DNA from: Cymbomonas tetramitiformis
Lineage: Eukaryota > Chlorophyta > Pyramimonadophyceae > Pyramimonadales > Pyramimonadaceae
Direction: 5' to 3'
DNA length: 64,000 bases
Assembly (NCBI GenBank): GCA_001247695.2
Contig: LGRX02030603.1
Span: 1-64,000 of the forward strand
How positions within the stretch are numbered: position 1 is the stretch's first letter; the number at the start of each line of letters is the position of its first letter. The position numbers and the translations under genes are program-made. The notes below the pieces were generated by a model, which saw only the letters and a list, made by a program, of their open reading frames with translations, did not search any database and was not told the DNA's origin. This document shows, piece by piece, positions 1 to 9,068 of the stretch.

Positions 1-160
1 CATGCCCATGGACATACCGTTTGCCCCATGCCCCATGGGGCATACTATGCGCCTGCTTGTGGGGCATGGGCCATACAATGTGCCGTGGGGCATGGGGCAT
101 ACAGTGTGCCGTGGGGCATGGGGCATACGGTCTGCTGTGGGGCATGGGGCATATAGTCAG
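1..160. repeat. Flanking host G-rich tandem repeat
   Basis: Short repeats built on GGGGCATGGGGCATAC and TGTGCCGTGGGG recur about every 26 bp up to the left viral terminus. No gene is visible. The sequence does not match the DNA flanking the right end of the virus, so no target duplication can be recognised. Confidence 0.7.
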
Positions 161-275
161 CACTACATAAGAGGCGTGTCCAGGGGGCATCACCTCTATA
201 TTCACCGGTATCCTCTGTACTCCTCTTGATATTTCCCGGTATTTCCCAGTATTTGCGGACGCCTCTTATGTAGTG
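161..275. repeat. Terminal 115-bp foldback (left)
   Basis: CACTACATAAGAGGCG at 161-176 is repeated inverted at 260-275, so the extreme end can fold on itself. The same unit sits at 26929-27043. The CACTACA start resembles CACTA transposon ends, but no transposase or 3-bp target duplication supports that reading. Confidence 0.8.
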
Positions 276-427
276 AGCACACCTGGTCATCTCCGGCACG
301 CACCACTGGTCACCTACTGTTATTCTGCGTTGGTCCTTACTGTGGATTTGCATGGGTCTTGCAGGTGTCATGCAGATGTCCCCTTATAAAAATAACTATT
401 TTTTTGCCCGAAAATGTGACGAAAATG

Positions 428-965
428 AAAAAGGTGGCAGATTGGGTCATATTATGGTTATGTATAAGATAATGGGAATATGACCCAAAGTGCCACCTTT
501 TTGATTCATCTGATTTTTCACCGCGTTCACACGCTGTTTTGTATCAGAAATTTGTGAAATATATTTTAGATTTTCTGAATTTGAAAAGGTGGCAGATTGG
601 GTCATATTATGGTTATGTATAAGATAATGGGAATATGACCCAATCTGCCACCTTTTGATTTTGTTGTGATTCATCTGATTTTTCGCCGCGATGGGCACGC
701 TGTTTTGTATCAGAATTATTGGAATTATATTTTAGATTTTCTGAATTTGAAAAGGTGGCAGATTAGGTCATATTACGGTTATGTATAAGATAATGGGAAT
801 ATGACCTAAAGTGCCACCTTTTGATTTTGCTTGTTCGCCGCGATGGGCACGCTGTTTTGTATCATTTATGTATTTTAGATTTTCTGAATTTAAAAAGGTG
901 GCAGATTAGGTCATATTATGGATATATATAAGATAATGGGAATATGACCCAATCTGCCACCTTTT
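428..965. repeat. Four 75-bp palindromes, family A (left)
   Basis: Copies at about 428-502, 584-656, 750-822 and 892-965. Each has a stem of about 23-26 bp (AAAAGGTGGCAGATTGGGTC and its complement) around a loop of about 23 nt that reads in either orientation. Copies are separated by a degenerate spacer with GCCGCGATGGGCACGCTGTT and ATTTTAGATTTTCTGAATTT motifs. Mirror copies lie in the right terminal repeat. Confidence 0.9.
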
Positions 966-1115
966 GATTTCGCTGTTATGAATCGCGGTTCTATCCATGG
1001 GGCATCACCCAGGTTATTTACGGGAAATATTTTTTATTGTTCACCGCAAATTATGTAGATAACGGCACAACTTCCCACGTTTCCCAATTGATATCTAAAA
1101 AATCCCCCGAAGAAA

Positions 1116-1937
1116 TTACGGGCTTGGAGAAACAGGAATTAACTTCAAGAAAAATCTAATAACATTGTCTGGAAAATTTTGATACAAAGAAGAAATACTA
1201 AGCTCCAAATTATTCTCTCCAATTAAATTTGTAGATGCAACTAATGTATCTCTCTCCGCTGCTATTGTAAAGAAACCTAAACCTTCACAAATCAAAACAT
1301 AGTTGTCTGCAATGTTCTCATTCACAGCTGTATCAGCGTGTTGAATTTTGAAATTAGCTACTGGAGAACCGGTTTCAGCACCTGCCAACTGAAATTCACA
1401 CAATACACCAAAAGTATTTGAAGGGAATTTCAATATTCGAGTACCTTGACCAGCTATAGGTTGTATTCTAGGAAAATTAGACATATCAAGATTTTCATAT
1501 TGTAAAATTTTTGTTGTTAACTTATTGCAATCTATATCATTACAACCTATTACATCACCTTTCATATTGATTCTAAAAAATTCATTTGATGGTATAACAG
1601 GTCGTTTACGAAACTCCAAAGCATACACTGAATCAACTTCTGATAATTCAACCAGTGATGTATTCAAATCTATAAATGTTGAATCAGTAGATTTTGACCC
1701 TTGTAATTCTAAATTTGTCTTGGAACCTAATTGTACAACGTTGACAATTCCACCATTGATTCTTGCATCTCCATCTACTTCTAAACCGGAAATTTTTACA
1801 CTTGCCCCAGCGGTTGCCGGTTCCAAAACATTGTTTCTTTCGGTCCATTTTGAAGTTTGTACAGGATTATATGTTTGACCATTAACGGTATCACATGTTA
1901 AATTCTTACAAACTAAACTTTGTCCAAAACTTGACAT
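1116..1937 (-). CDS. Fibre-like structural protein
   Basis: A 273-aa protein with no clear enzymatic motif. Its N-terminus (MSSFGQSLVCKNLTCDTVNG) is shared with two other proteins of this block: the one at 6935-7300 and the interrupted fibre that starts at 6907. This suggests a common virion-attachment segment followed by variable distal parts. The C-terminal 130 residues are rich in beta-prone sequence (VLICEGLGFFTIAAE), which could be a jelly-roll knob, but I cannot prove it. The ATG at 1937 follows an AT-rich ATATGATATATG stretch. It is 13 bp downstream of the protease gene and ends 20 bp from the left terminal repeat. Fibre function is inferred from family resemblance and position. Confidence 0.6.
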   Translation of the reverse strand: MSSFGQSLVCKNLTCDTVNGQTYNPVQTSKWTERNNVLEPATAGASVKISGLEVDGDARINGGIVNVVQLGSKTNLELQGSKSTDSTFIDLNTSLVELSEVDSVYALEFRKRPVIPSNEFFRINMKGDVIGCNDIDCNKLTTKILQYENLDMSNFPRIQPIAGQGTRILKFPSNTFGVLCEFQLAGAETGSPVANFKIQHADTAVNENIADNYVLICEGLGFFTIAAERDTLVASTNLIGENNLELSISSLYQNFPDNVIRFFLKLIPVSPSP

Positions 1938-1950
1938 ATATCATATGTAC

Positions 1951-2490
1951 CTATTTAAATTTCACGCGGTATCGTTTAAAGTGTTTTATATGTGAAATAC
2001 CTAACAATCCTATAGCGTTAGGATAAACCAATACCGAGCCTTCTGTGACTTCACCGGTCGCTGGTAATATTAAAGGAACGTCGGAATATTGTGTTGTGGC
2101 AACCGAACCGCCTATACCGGTAGCACGTTGTGGTTGATTATGATAATCGGACGTACCGTCTGGTTTAATTATTCCTATAAGTCTGGCATCTGCTGTGCTC
2201 ATTTGGGTGGACGTTGCCCCTGTATCATATATTAAAATGGCGTTTGCACCGGTCCCACCCTCTAATGATACGTTCACCCTAGATTGACGTTGATTTGTTT
2301 TTGCTTTTGTTTTTGGTAAGTTCTGTTTATTATATCTAACTACGTTTCCTTGGGCGTCAGCAATATTTCTTACCTTGCATCGAGTATTTGCAAGTCTACC
2401 ATTTATAATACCTTTTATTCTCATACCGACCCCATCTTGAACGACGGTTTCACAACTTGGTAAATTAGGATTATTTCGCTTTACAGGCAT
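1951..2490 (-). CDS. Retropepsin-like aspartic protease
   Basis: A 179-aa protein. Residues 87-97 read IYDTGATSTQM, with the DTGA catalytic motif of retroviral-type aspartic proteases (Asp89). Residues 158-164 (NAIGLLG) match the hydrophobic-hydrophobic-Gly motif that precedes the end of the retropepsin fold. ATGIGG near 123-128 fits the flap region. One active-site motif implies a homodimer, as in retropepsins. The first ~75 residues are basic and may be a pro-region or DNA/virion-binding tail. It lies inside the structural block, so virion protein processing is the likely role (inference). Polintons normally use an adenain-type cysteine protease, and none was found here. The start is ATG at 2490. 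Confidence 0.72.
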   Translation of the reverse strand: MPVKRNNPNLPSCETVVQDGVGMRIKGIINGRLANTRCKVRNIADAQGNVVRYNKQNLPKTKAKTNQRQSRVNVSLEGGTGANAILIYDTGATSTQMSTADARLIGIIKPDGTSDYHNQPQRATGIGGSVATTQYSDVPLILPATGEVTEGSVLVYPNAIGLLGISHIKHFKRYRVKFK

Positions 2491-2499
2491 TTATAATAA

Positions 2500-4245
2500 T
2501 CAGGTAAAATAATTGAATCCTGGGCTTACCCAAATCAATACACCGCCAGCAACACTAGCCACTTTTGATTCCATAGCTGTTCCGATGTATGAATCGCCCG
2601 CTGTGATTTGAGCACTATTGATTTCCCCACCTACTATGCATTTCACACGTTGACCCTTCACGTACGTATTATCTGTAGCAGCGGCATTCCTACATGTCGT
2701 GAAACCACGTCCAATCAACACGAAACAACTCTGAGTTGCAGCACTGTCTTGAATACAGACTCCGATGGGTGTGCAGTTTTGGTTACTTTGAGTGTATGAG
2801 TTATTGAACGGTTGAACTCCATTCACGTTGTTTATTCCATCATCATCAAACATGACAATCGTTGAAGCCGTAATGGTATTAGCGGTGTTATTAACAAATG
2901 TAAATACATCCCCGGTGAACCGAAGCGGACTGGTTGGAAGAGTGGTATTAGCGTACGTCTTCGTAATCAGTGTCAACGGTACGCCTGATAGTGTGAGTGA
3001 GTTGGTTGAACTTGGATAAGCGTAATTTAATGAATTGGATAAAATAACAGACGCAGAATTTAATTCATCCAATTCCGCAGTCGAACCGGTATTGCCCACC
3101 GCAAGGACCTGGGATAAACTCGGAACACCTCCGCCACTGGAAACAGGACCGTAACGTACTTCGTTTGATGCTGTATCGTAATGAAGCATTTGTGACTCGC
3201 TGGCTGGATCGGGAGACAATCTTATAGGTCTTAAATAACAACTGTTAGCAACACCGGCATTCAGTTCAACCCCGCTCGCGTTTAAAACGATTGTGTTATC
3301 GGTGTTTACGGCACTCTGAGCAGAATTTTGTCCTGCGAGTGCACCAATGTTCACGCTCGACTCGCCGCACGAACTCTCGCCGCTGTATTTTCCAATACAG
3401 ATAGCATTATCTTTGCAGTTATTTTGAGCACTGTCGTCTCCGATCGCCACCACGAAGCTGCCGCAATTGTTGTTAGCACTTCCACTTCCAATTGCAATCG
3501 TATCATTACTTGTTGTATTGTTAATAGATAATGCATTGCGGCCGATTGCGATAGAACGGTCTCCAATGTGATCGGCATTGGTAAACCCTTGAGTCTGTTC
3601 TCCGATTGATACTTTACCTAAACCGCCAGAGCCACTTTCAATTCTAAGATTATTTCCACTCAGTTTTTCTTGATTGACTACCATGGTACCCGTTCCGGTG
3701 TATGAAACATCGGCGACAGTGGTCGTGCTTCCTTGAGTAGTCACAGATTGCAAATCTTGGTTCGCACCTGTGGGTAAGTTAGTTAACAATGAGCCATTTC
3801 CAATATACTTACCTGTAGTTAATGTTAGATCGCCGGTATCAAGAACTAATGGACCATTAGATACCAGCAGTCCACTGCCTAATGGCTCAATATTGATTGT
3901 GGTTTGCAAGCAGGTTATCTCGTTGAAGCCTGTTTCACCAATCTTGACACGTGTTTGTTCCACAGGGTCCAAACTTTTAATCTCAAACGATGCATCGAGG
4001 TCATCGAGGCCTGCTGAGAATCGTGATTTGGAAACCGGGTTGTTCAACACGAAGTCGTTGAATTTTATTGATGTGTGTACTTTTAGCGACCCATCTGTCA
4101 ACAAGGACATTTGTTCTCGTTCATTCAATGGGTCTTGAGTATCCAGGAATTTGATATCGTTCTGATATCGTATGTCCGAGCCGATGTGCATGGTCTCGAG
4201 TGGCGATTCAACGCTGCCTATAGTTTGGCACACAACTGTATCGCA
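2500..4245 (-). pseudogene. Large fibre gene, C-terminal part (interrupted)
   Basis: About 580 codons that continue, after the inserted transposon, the gene starting at 6907. Around the middle are repeated (S/T)IAIG-type units (SIAIGRNAL, TIAIGSGSA, VVAIGDDSA, AICIGKYSG, VNIGALAG), the pattern of the left-handed beta-roll head of YadA-type trimeric adhesins, also found in viral fibres. The C-terminal ~200 residues are Thr/Asn-rich and could be the receptor-binding region. No ATG lies at its 5' end. The first internal one is at 4191, so the visible frame is a remnant rather than an independent gene. Joining it to 6811-6907 over one copy of the 10-bp duplication leaves a continuous frame of 611 codons including stop. 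Confidence 0.75.
4236..4245. repeat. 10-bp target duplication, left copy
   Basis: CTGTATCGCA, identical to 6811-6820. It flanks the inserted element and falls in the fibre reading frame. Confidence 0.88.
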
Positions 4246-5261
4246 GGAAGCGCCTTTTTTGTGTCGCGAGGTGTATTTTTTTTGTCGTGTCGCAAACAGA
4301 TCCGATTATACTCAACATTATACACCGACGGTTCGCAGCTTTTTCAAAAAAAAGCTGCAAGGCCCTGCGTTTCCCTTATAGGAGCGAAACAGGTTTTCCT
4401 GGAAAAAGTGACATCGACGCACACGATACTACCAGAACTGTCCACCTTTGGGGCCCTTTTTTACGGAAACAGTGTGATTTCCCTGTCAGATCGGGAGTAA
4501 CCGCCCATATATAATTATATTGCAGTCCACACCGGTCACCTTAAGATGGCAAGCAGGAGAGTTATACAAATCGGTGGAGCATTGCCGCCAATCAGAGACG
4601 CATAGAATATTCCTGGGCGTAGTATCGAATTATGGATATTCATGCAGAAGTTATCAGCGCGACAGATTTCAGATGGCGTATAAAAGAGATTTCCGACTGA
4701 TCGCCAATCAGAGGAGCCATGAGATTAGATAAACTCCATGAATATGGGTCACACGCGAAATACCATAAGCTGACTGTGCACGTACAAGGAGCACGTTTTT
4801 TTTGTATAATTATAGAAGGCGCACGTGCTACAGATTTCAGGGTGTTTTACATGAGATGTTTTGGACTGATCGCCCATAACCGCCAATAAGAAGTGCGAGC
4901 GCCTGAGATAGGCACCATGAATATGGGACGACAAGGGAAAGGGATCACACGACAAAAACGAGATGGTTTGCAGACGATGGATAAGCCAATCAGCGACGCG
5001 ATCAGTTTCGATTTATATATTGGTAAATTAAAAAACTGCACCACAAAAAGCCCTTAAGTGTGGCTCCCTCGCGACAAATGCGATGCGACAGGTTCCAGAC
5101 TTTCGCAACATGCTGACATGGCATGGGTTTGCGACACGACAAAAAAAAGTCACCTGGCAGACATGCTGACATGGCATGGGTTTGCGACGAAGATTACAGT
5201 GTCACAGTTGAATGCCATACAGTACCCGAAACCATACTGTGTCACCGTCCCCTACTGCTAC

Positions 5262-5304
5262 TGTCCCATTTTACACCTGTCGAGAACAGGTGTAAAATGG
5301 GACA
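5262..5304. repeat. Perfect 19-bp hairpin
   Basis: The arm TGTCCCATTTTACACCTGT (5262-5280) is followed by a 5-nt loop and its exact complement (5286-5304). It lies inside the non-coding transposon. It could be a structured RNA or a relic of an inverted duplication. No poly-T tail follows. Confidence 0.8.
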
Positions 5305-5820
5305 GAAGGGGAACAATGGAATCCCACTGTGGAACTACATGACATGGCAACGCATGTCATGTCATGGCGAAATCGGTTCACCGGTGAGACCCACGCGGGC
5401 CGCGGCTGGCTGATTTCACATATGAGATATCTCGATGTTGACGCTCACATTCATTCTTGACCCTTTCGTTTAGCGGCGCACCTCACAATGTTTTTTGCTG
5501 TGTCCTGCTTTGTACTGCTGCATGTATTTTTTCCCTTCATACTAACTAATTTCCGGTATATCCTAACATCCTTGCAGAGTTGTGTTTCATTGTTCTACAG
5601 GTCGCGTTCGTTTTTGCTATATGTGTGACGCCCCCAGCAACATTCGGGTATTGCTGGCGGCATTCTTGTAGGCCGGCTGACGGGCTGTGCCGCTGCCCGT
5701 CGTTTTGATGTTGTCGCAAGCATTCCCTGACTGATATTTTGCAGGAATTTACTTTTGGTTTTCGAGCTCCTGTTTTGTATTCGTTCTGTTTCTCCTGTGG
5801 TGAGTTTATTTTTCGAGGGC

Positions 5821-5871
5821 GATGTCTGCACAGTTTGTGCAGCGTGGGTTCGAACCCCACTGCTCTCACTG
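5821..5871 (+). other. tRNA-like 3' arm fragment
   Basis: Contains a complete T-arm (GTGGG, loop TTCGAAC, CCCAC) followed by an acceptor-like tail (TGCTCTCA). Immediately before it is a CTGCAC/GTGCAG hairpin resembling a long variable arm. I cannot find a matching 5' acceptor strand or D-arm, so this is a fragment or a tRNA-derived repeat rather than a functional tRNA. Confidence 0.35.
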
Positions 5872-6667
5872 ACTTTTCCCTCCGTAATTTTGCAGGATAC
5901 TTTTCACGTTTTCCTGTTTCGCCGCACTCCTGCACGTTTGTTTCGCATTCCTGAACGCCTGTTTCGCATTCCTGAACGCCTGTTTCGCATGTGTGCTGTT
6001 AGTCGTTGCGTGTACGGTTGGTTTTGTTATTCATTTTATTTCTGACCTGTTTGCGATTACCGTGTGCAGGTATTTCAAATATCTCATGCTCGTTGGCGAG
6101 ACGCATGTTACGGTGTGGAAAATGTGAAGAGTGTTGAATTATTTTGCTTATTGGCTTCCAATGCGTATTTGCCTGCGTGTTTTTGTGATGATTGCAATAT
6201 TTTTTCACTTCGTTCTGACGTTTTCCCATTCGCTGTGTGCAGGTAATTCAGGTTTACCTTTATCGCTGGCGAATTGCATGTTGCTGTATCCAGCAACCTG
6301 CTTAGCCTTTAGATTTTAGAACTTAGAAGTCAATCTTTTATAGGATTTGTTTTGTTTGTACCTGACTCAATAACAGTATGCACTGCACATTTATTGTTAA
6401 GATGTATAAGCATAGTTATGTAATCAAAGTAGAGTAGAAAATAGTGCATGCTGTGCTAACGTGAGCACATTTCCCTGCCAATTGTTAGTTAATTTGCATA
6501 TGCTAGCTTGTCAAATTGTTTCTTTTCTTCCGTAAACTGTGATATGGTATACTCCATAATCTTTTGTATAAGTTTTGTAGACTTGGGTATAATTTCCTCA
6601 CACCCGAATCTGCCGTAAGTTTCCGGAAATTATCTGTCCGTAAATATCAGTCTTCTTTTTGTCGCTG

Positions 6668-6760
6668 CGACAATAATGAGCCCCCTACTCATTATTGTCG
6701 CACTGCGACAATAATGAGTCCCGTACTCACTTTTGTCGCTCCAGAATATAATTGCTGTGT
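6668..6760. repeat. Subterminal GCGACA hairpins of the transposon
   Basis: Two adjacent hairpins built on GCGACAATAATGAG and CTCATTATTGTCGC, the first with a perfect 14-bp stem, near the right end of the inserted element. Clustered subterminal motifs of this kind are often transposase-binding sites (family knowledge, not shown here). Confidence 0.7.
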
Positions 6761-6810
6761 CGCATGGTGCGACAAAAATAATAGATCATGCGACAAAAAT
6801 GAAGTGCTAC

Positions 6811-6907
6811 CTGTATCGCACGTTAGTGTATCGCTTGGACCCGTGCCATTTACAAATGGTTTACCGTTAATTTCTTCCACTATTAGATTTGAACCGAAAG
6901 CTGACAT
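6811..6907 (-). pseudogene. Large fibre gene, N-terminal part (interrupted)
   Basis: The first ~32 codons of the large fibre protein, beginning MSAFGSNLIVEEINGKPF, akin to the MSSFG starts of the proteins at 1937 and 7300. The ATG at 6907 follows ATATAATATATATT, the same AT-rich pre-start pattern as neighbouring viral genes. The frame runs into the transposon at 6811 and stops soon after. The continuation is at 4245-2500, in the same frame. Confidence 0.75.
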
Positions 6908-6934
6908 AATATATATTATATGCTTTTTAATAAT

Positions 6935-7300
6935 TTACGGTGGAGTGTCTACAATTTTCATAAAAATTTGTGCAGGTGTATTGGCAGCAGTAGCTCTGTA
7001 ACCGTACAACTCATTGTCTGTTACAGTAATGGGAGGTGTATTTGTTGGACCTGTGACAATTGGCAACCCAGCTATTCTAAATTTGCTTAGTTTGCCCGCC
7101 ATGTTGAACTCTGCAATACCGGGGTCGCCGCTCTGACTTGCATCGAAATCTAAGATAACTTCAGTTCCTAACAAATTAATTTGAGTTCTTGCTTCCGGTA
7201 CAGACCCATTTTTACCATCACGACCGATTGTCATTCCTCGACCGACCAAATCATCGGCAATCACTTTTTTTGCATATAGTTCATTACCAAATGAAGACAT
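6935..7300 (-). CDS. Small fibre-family protein
   Basis: A 121-aa protein starting MSSFGNELYAKKVIADDLVG, the N-terminal motif shared with the proteins at 1937 and 6907. The rest (about residues 30-121) shows no known domain and may be a short shaft or cap. The ATG at 7300 follows a TTAATATATATTAAC stretch. It lies in a tight run of structural genes, 16 bp after the 7637 gene and 27 bp before the interrupted fibre. A minor virion protein is inferred. Confidence 0.6.
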   Translation of the reverse strand: MSSFGNELYAKKVIADDLVGRGMTIGRDGKNGSVPEARTQINLLGTEVILDFDASQSGDPGIAEFNMAGKLSKFRIAGLPIVTGPTNTPPITVTDNELYGYRATAANTPAQIFMKIVDTPP

Positions 7301-7316
7301 GTTAATATATATTAAC

Positions 7317-7637
7317 TTATGAAAAAAACAGAGGAACCGGTTGCAACAATCGACTATTCAATGGATGCTCCATCGGGAAATGGAACATTTCCATCTCTTT
7401 TGACACTTTTTGATTGTGCCCTAAAGTATAAGATTTGTATCCAGCCAGAGGATGAACGTTGCTAATCCTAAATGGTGGATATGTGATGTCATTGATTGTT
7501 TTACATGGTAGCTGTTGCATCATAACCGGTCTAAAACCTGACATTTGAAACATCGTCGCGGTGTGAATTTGTTTGTCCACGTTCGGTCCTACATCTTTTT
7601 TCATGTTGTAACTGCTTAATCCTGGCTGTTGAGCCAT
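7317..7637 (-). CDS. Small unknown protein beside capsid gene
   Basis: A 106-aa protein, MAQQPGLSSYNMKK at the start, rich in Met, Pro and Gln, with no transmembrane segment. I do not recognise the family. It sits 23 bp downstream of the major capsid gene in the same orientation, so it is probably a minor virion component expressed with the late genes (inference from position only). The ATG at 7637 is the first in frame. Confidence 0.6.
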   Translation of the reverse strand: MAQQPGLSSYNMKKDVGPNVDKQIHTATMFQMSGFRPVMMQQLPCKTINDITYPPFRISNVHPLAGYKSYTLGHNQKVSKEMEMFHFPMEHPLNSRLLQPVPLFFS

Positions 7638-7660
7638 ATTTGTATACTATTAACAGCGTT

Positions 7661-8996
7661 TTAAAATACAGTTTCAATCACACGGTTTTGACCGATACGA
7701 AGAACGGCTGTCGTTTCGCAAATAATCATGGTTTCGTTTGTTGTAAGTACCGTTTGTAGCGGGTCTGCTGGTGATGCAATAGAAGTTTGATAGTAGAAGG
7801 AACTGTTTAAACCCCGAGAATCCAAACCAGTCAAATTTCTTACACCCATTTCTGAGGGAAGATTCAAACGTACCATGGGAATGAATTGGTTGTTCAGCCA
7901 ATCTTCGTATGAATTAATTTTACATCCCGATAGCGTTCCATAATTGTCAGCTTTACTGATAGTCAGCAGATTGAATGCTGCAAGAGTGTCGACTCGATAA
8001 TTAGGAACGAACAGGTTATTAATGTTAAATTGCAGAGCACCCAATCCACCTGCTGAAAACTGAAAGTATGAGGGTAGGTAGGCTGTTCCACATGTATTTG
8101 CCAATTTGATAAGTCCTTTGTTTTTTTTCTCTATAATCACTAGGCCTTTGCACAGCATATATGTTATTAATGCATTGTGAACTCAAAGAGAACCTTGTCG
8201 ATTTGGCCATACCACCAGCTCCTTCGAAAAAGGTAAAGTAATTGCAATACGGAATCTCCAAGAATCCATCACGCAGTTTGCTCTCAACGGCAGCATCATA
8301 TACTCCAGAACTGAATGTAATCGTCTCTACGGTAAAGTAAAGTTTGTCCAATTTAAAATTGCCTTTCGATACTAATTCTTCTTGAGCTTTCGTGTCAATT
8401 GCAAAACCAGGCGTTTTTGTTTTTTGCCAACACCCGAGGACTTCTGGACCTGCAAGGTACAGCCTTATCTGAATCGGTGGCAAAAGTGAAGTATCAATGT
8501 AGGACGGTTCAGCTTCACCCAAAAACGTTAGCCATTGATTCAAAATGTATGGACGAGGTGTGCTGTAAAAGTTCTCGGCTACAGAGATTTCTTGATTCTT
8601 AAGCACCCGTTGATAAGTCATTTCTTTGCTAAGAGTGGTTTTGATAGTATCAAGTACGCAACTGACCGTGTTGTAGGATTGAAAACCAGTGGTCAACTGC
8701 TGCCCTCCGGCGAAAATTTCCATTCTTTGAATCAGTTTCTCGATGCCATTGGGGAGCGTCGTATGTAATTCATCAGCAGCATCTTCGTCGTTTTGAAATG
8801 CTAAAGGCGTTGTACAGGAACCTAAACAATGCATGGCTAAACTCTTCATGTTTACAATTGAATTAACGGGTAAATTTAGTGTAATAGTACTATACCTTGA
8901 TGCTTCGGTAAGATTAGTAGTCTCTAATCTGAAGTAATTAGTTGAATATGAATTCATTTTCGATAAGCCGTAAGCAAGACTCATTGGCAGACTCAT
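7661..8996 (-). pseudogene. MCP: Major capsid protein (1-nt frameshift)
   Basis: Two overlapping frames make one gene of 1336 nt, one nucleotide more than 445 codons. The first frame starts at ATG 8996 (MSLPMSLAYGLSK, after TATAATATATATAC; the upstream TTG extension is not credible). It stays viral-like until an A8 run (T8 on the plus strand, 8121-8128). The second frame carries on to the stop at 7661. Length, position next to the minor capsid gene and beta-rich sequence fit a double jelly-roll capsid of the PLV type, although no short diagnostic motif proves it. The lesion may be a real mutation, an assembly error, transcriptional slippage on the A run or a +1 recoding site. Confidence 0.72.
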
Positions 8997-9068
8997 TTTT
9001 GTATATATATTATAAAGATTATAAAATATCTGATAGACCAGCAGGTGCCAATTCTTCAACTTTGATGC

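Larger units (their letters stand above)
161..1095. repeat. Left terminal inverted repeat
   Basis: Reverse complement of 26104-27043 with small differences (for example near 390-410). It contains a terminal 115-bp foldback, about 150 bp of unique sequence and four copies of a 75-bp palindrome. Long terminal inverted repeats are the expected origins for protein-primed replication in this group. The first gene ends 20 bp inside the inner edge. Confidence 0.93.
4246..6810. mobile_element. Non-autonomous DNA transposon inside fibre gene
   Basis: A 2565-bp insert flanked by the perfect 10-bp repeat CTGTATCGCA. Its ends are imperfect inverted repeats: both inward reads follow a G.AGC.C pattern, then a T-rich run and TTTTTGTCG motifs. 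A 9-11-bp duplication is typical of Mutator-like elements, so MULE is the best guess, but no transposase is encoded. GCGACA/TGTCGC motifs cluster near both ends and near 5070-5190. The interior holds hairpins, a tRNA-like 3' arm and a ~24-bp repeat (CCTGTTTCGCATTCCTGAACG, 5941-5990). The base pattern differs from the neighbouring viral genes, so it looks host-derived. Confidence 0.8.

Noticed and set aside
5546..5935. 129-aa minus-strand ORF in the fibre-gene transposon (AVGFEPTL)
   Set aside because: The GFEPT peptide is the well-known product of translating a tRNA T-arm. No protein motif.
8997..9059. N-terminal extension of the capsid ORF to 9059
   Set aside because: It begins at TTG, crosses the AT-rich pre-start region and has no structural sense. 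ATG 8996 is preferred.
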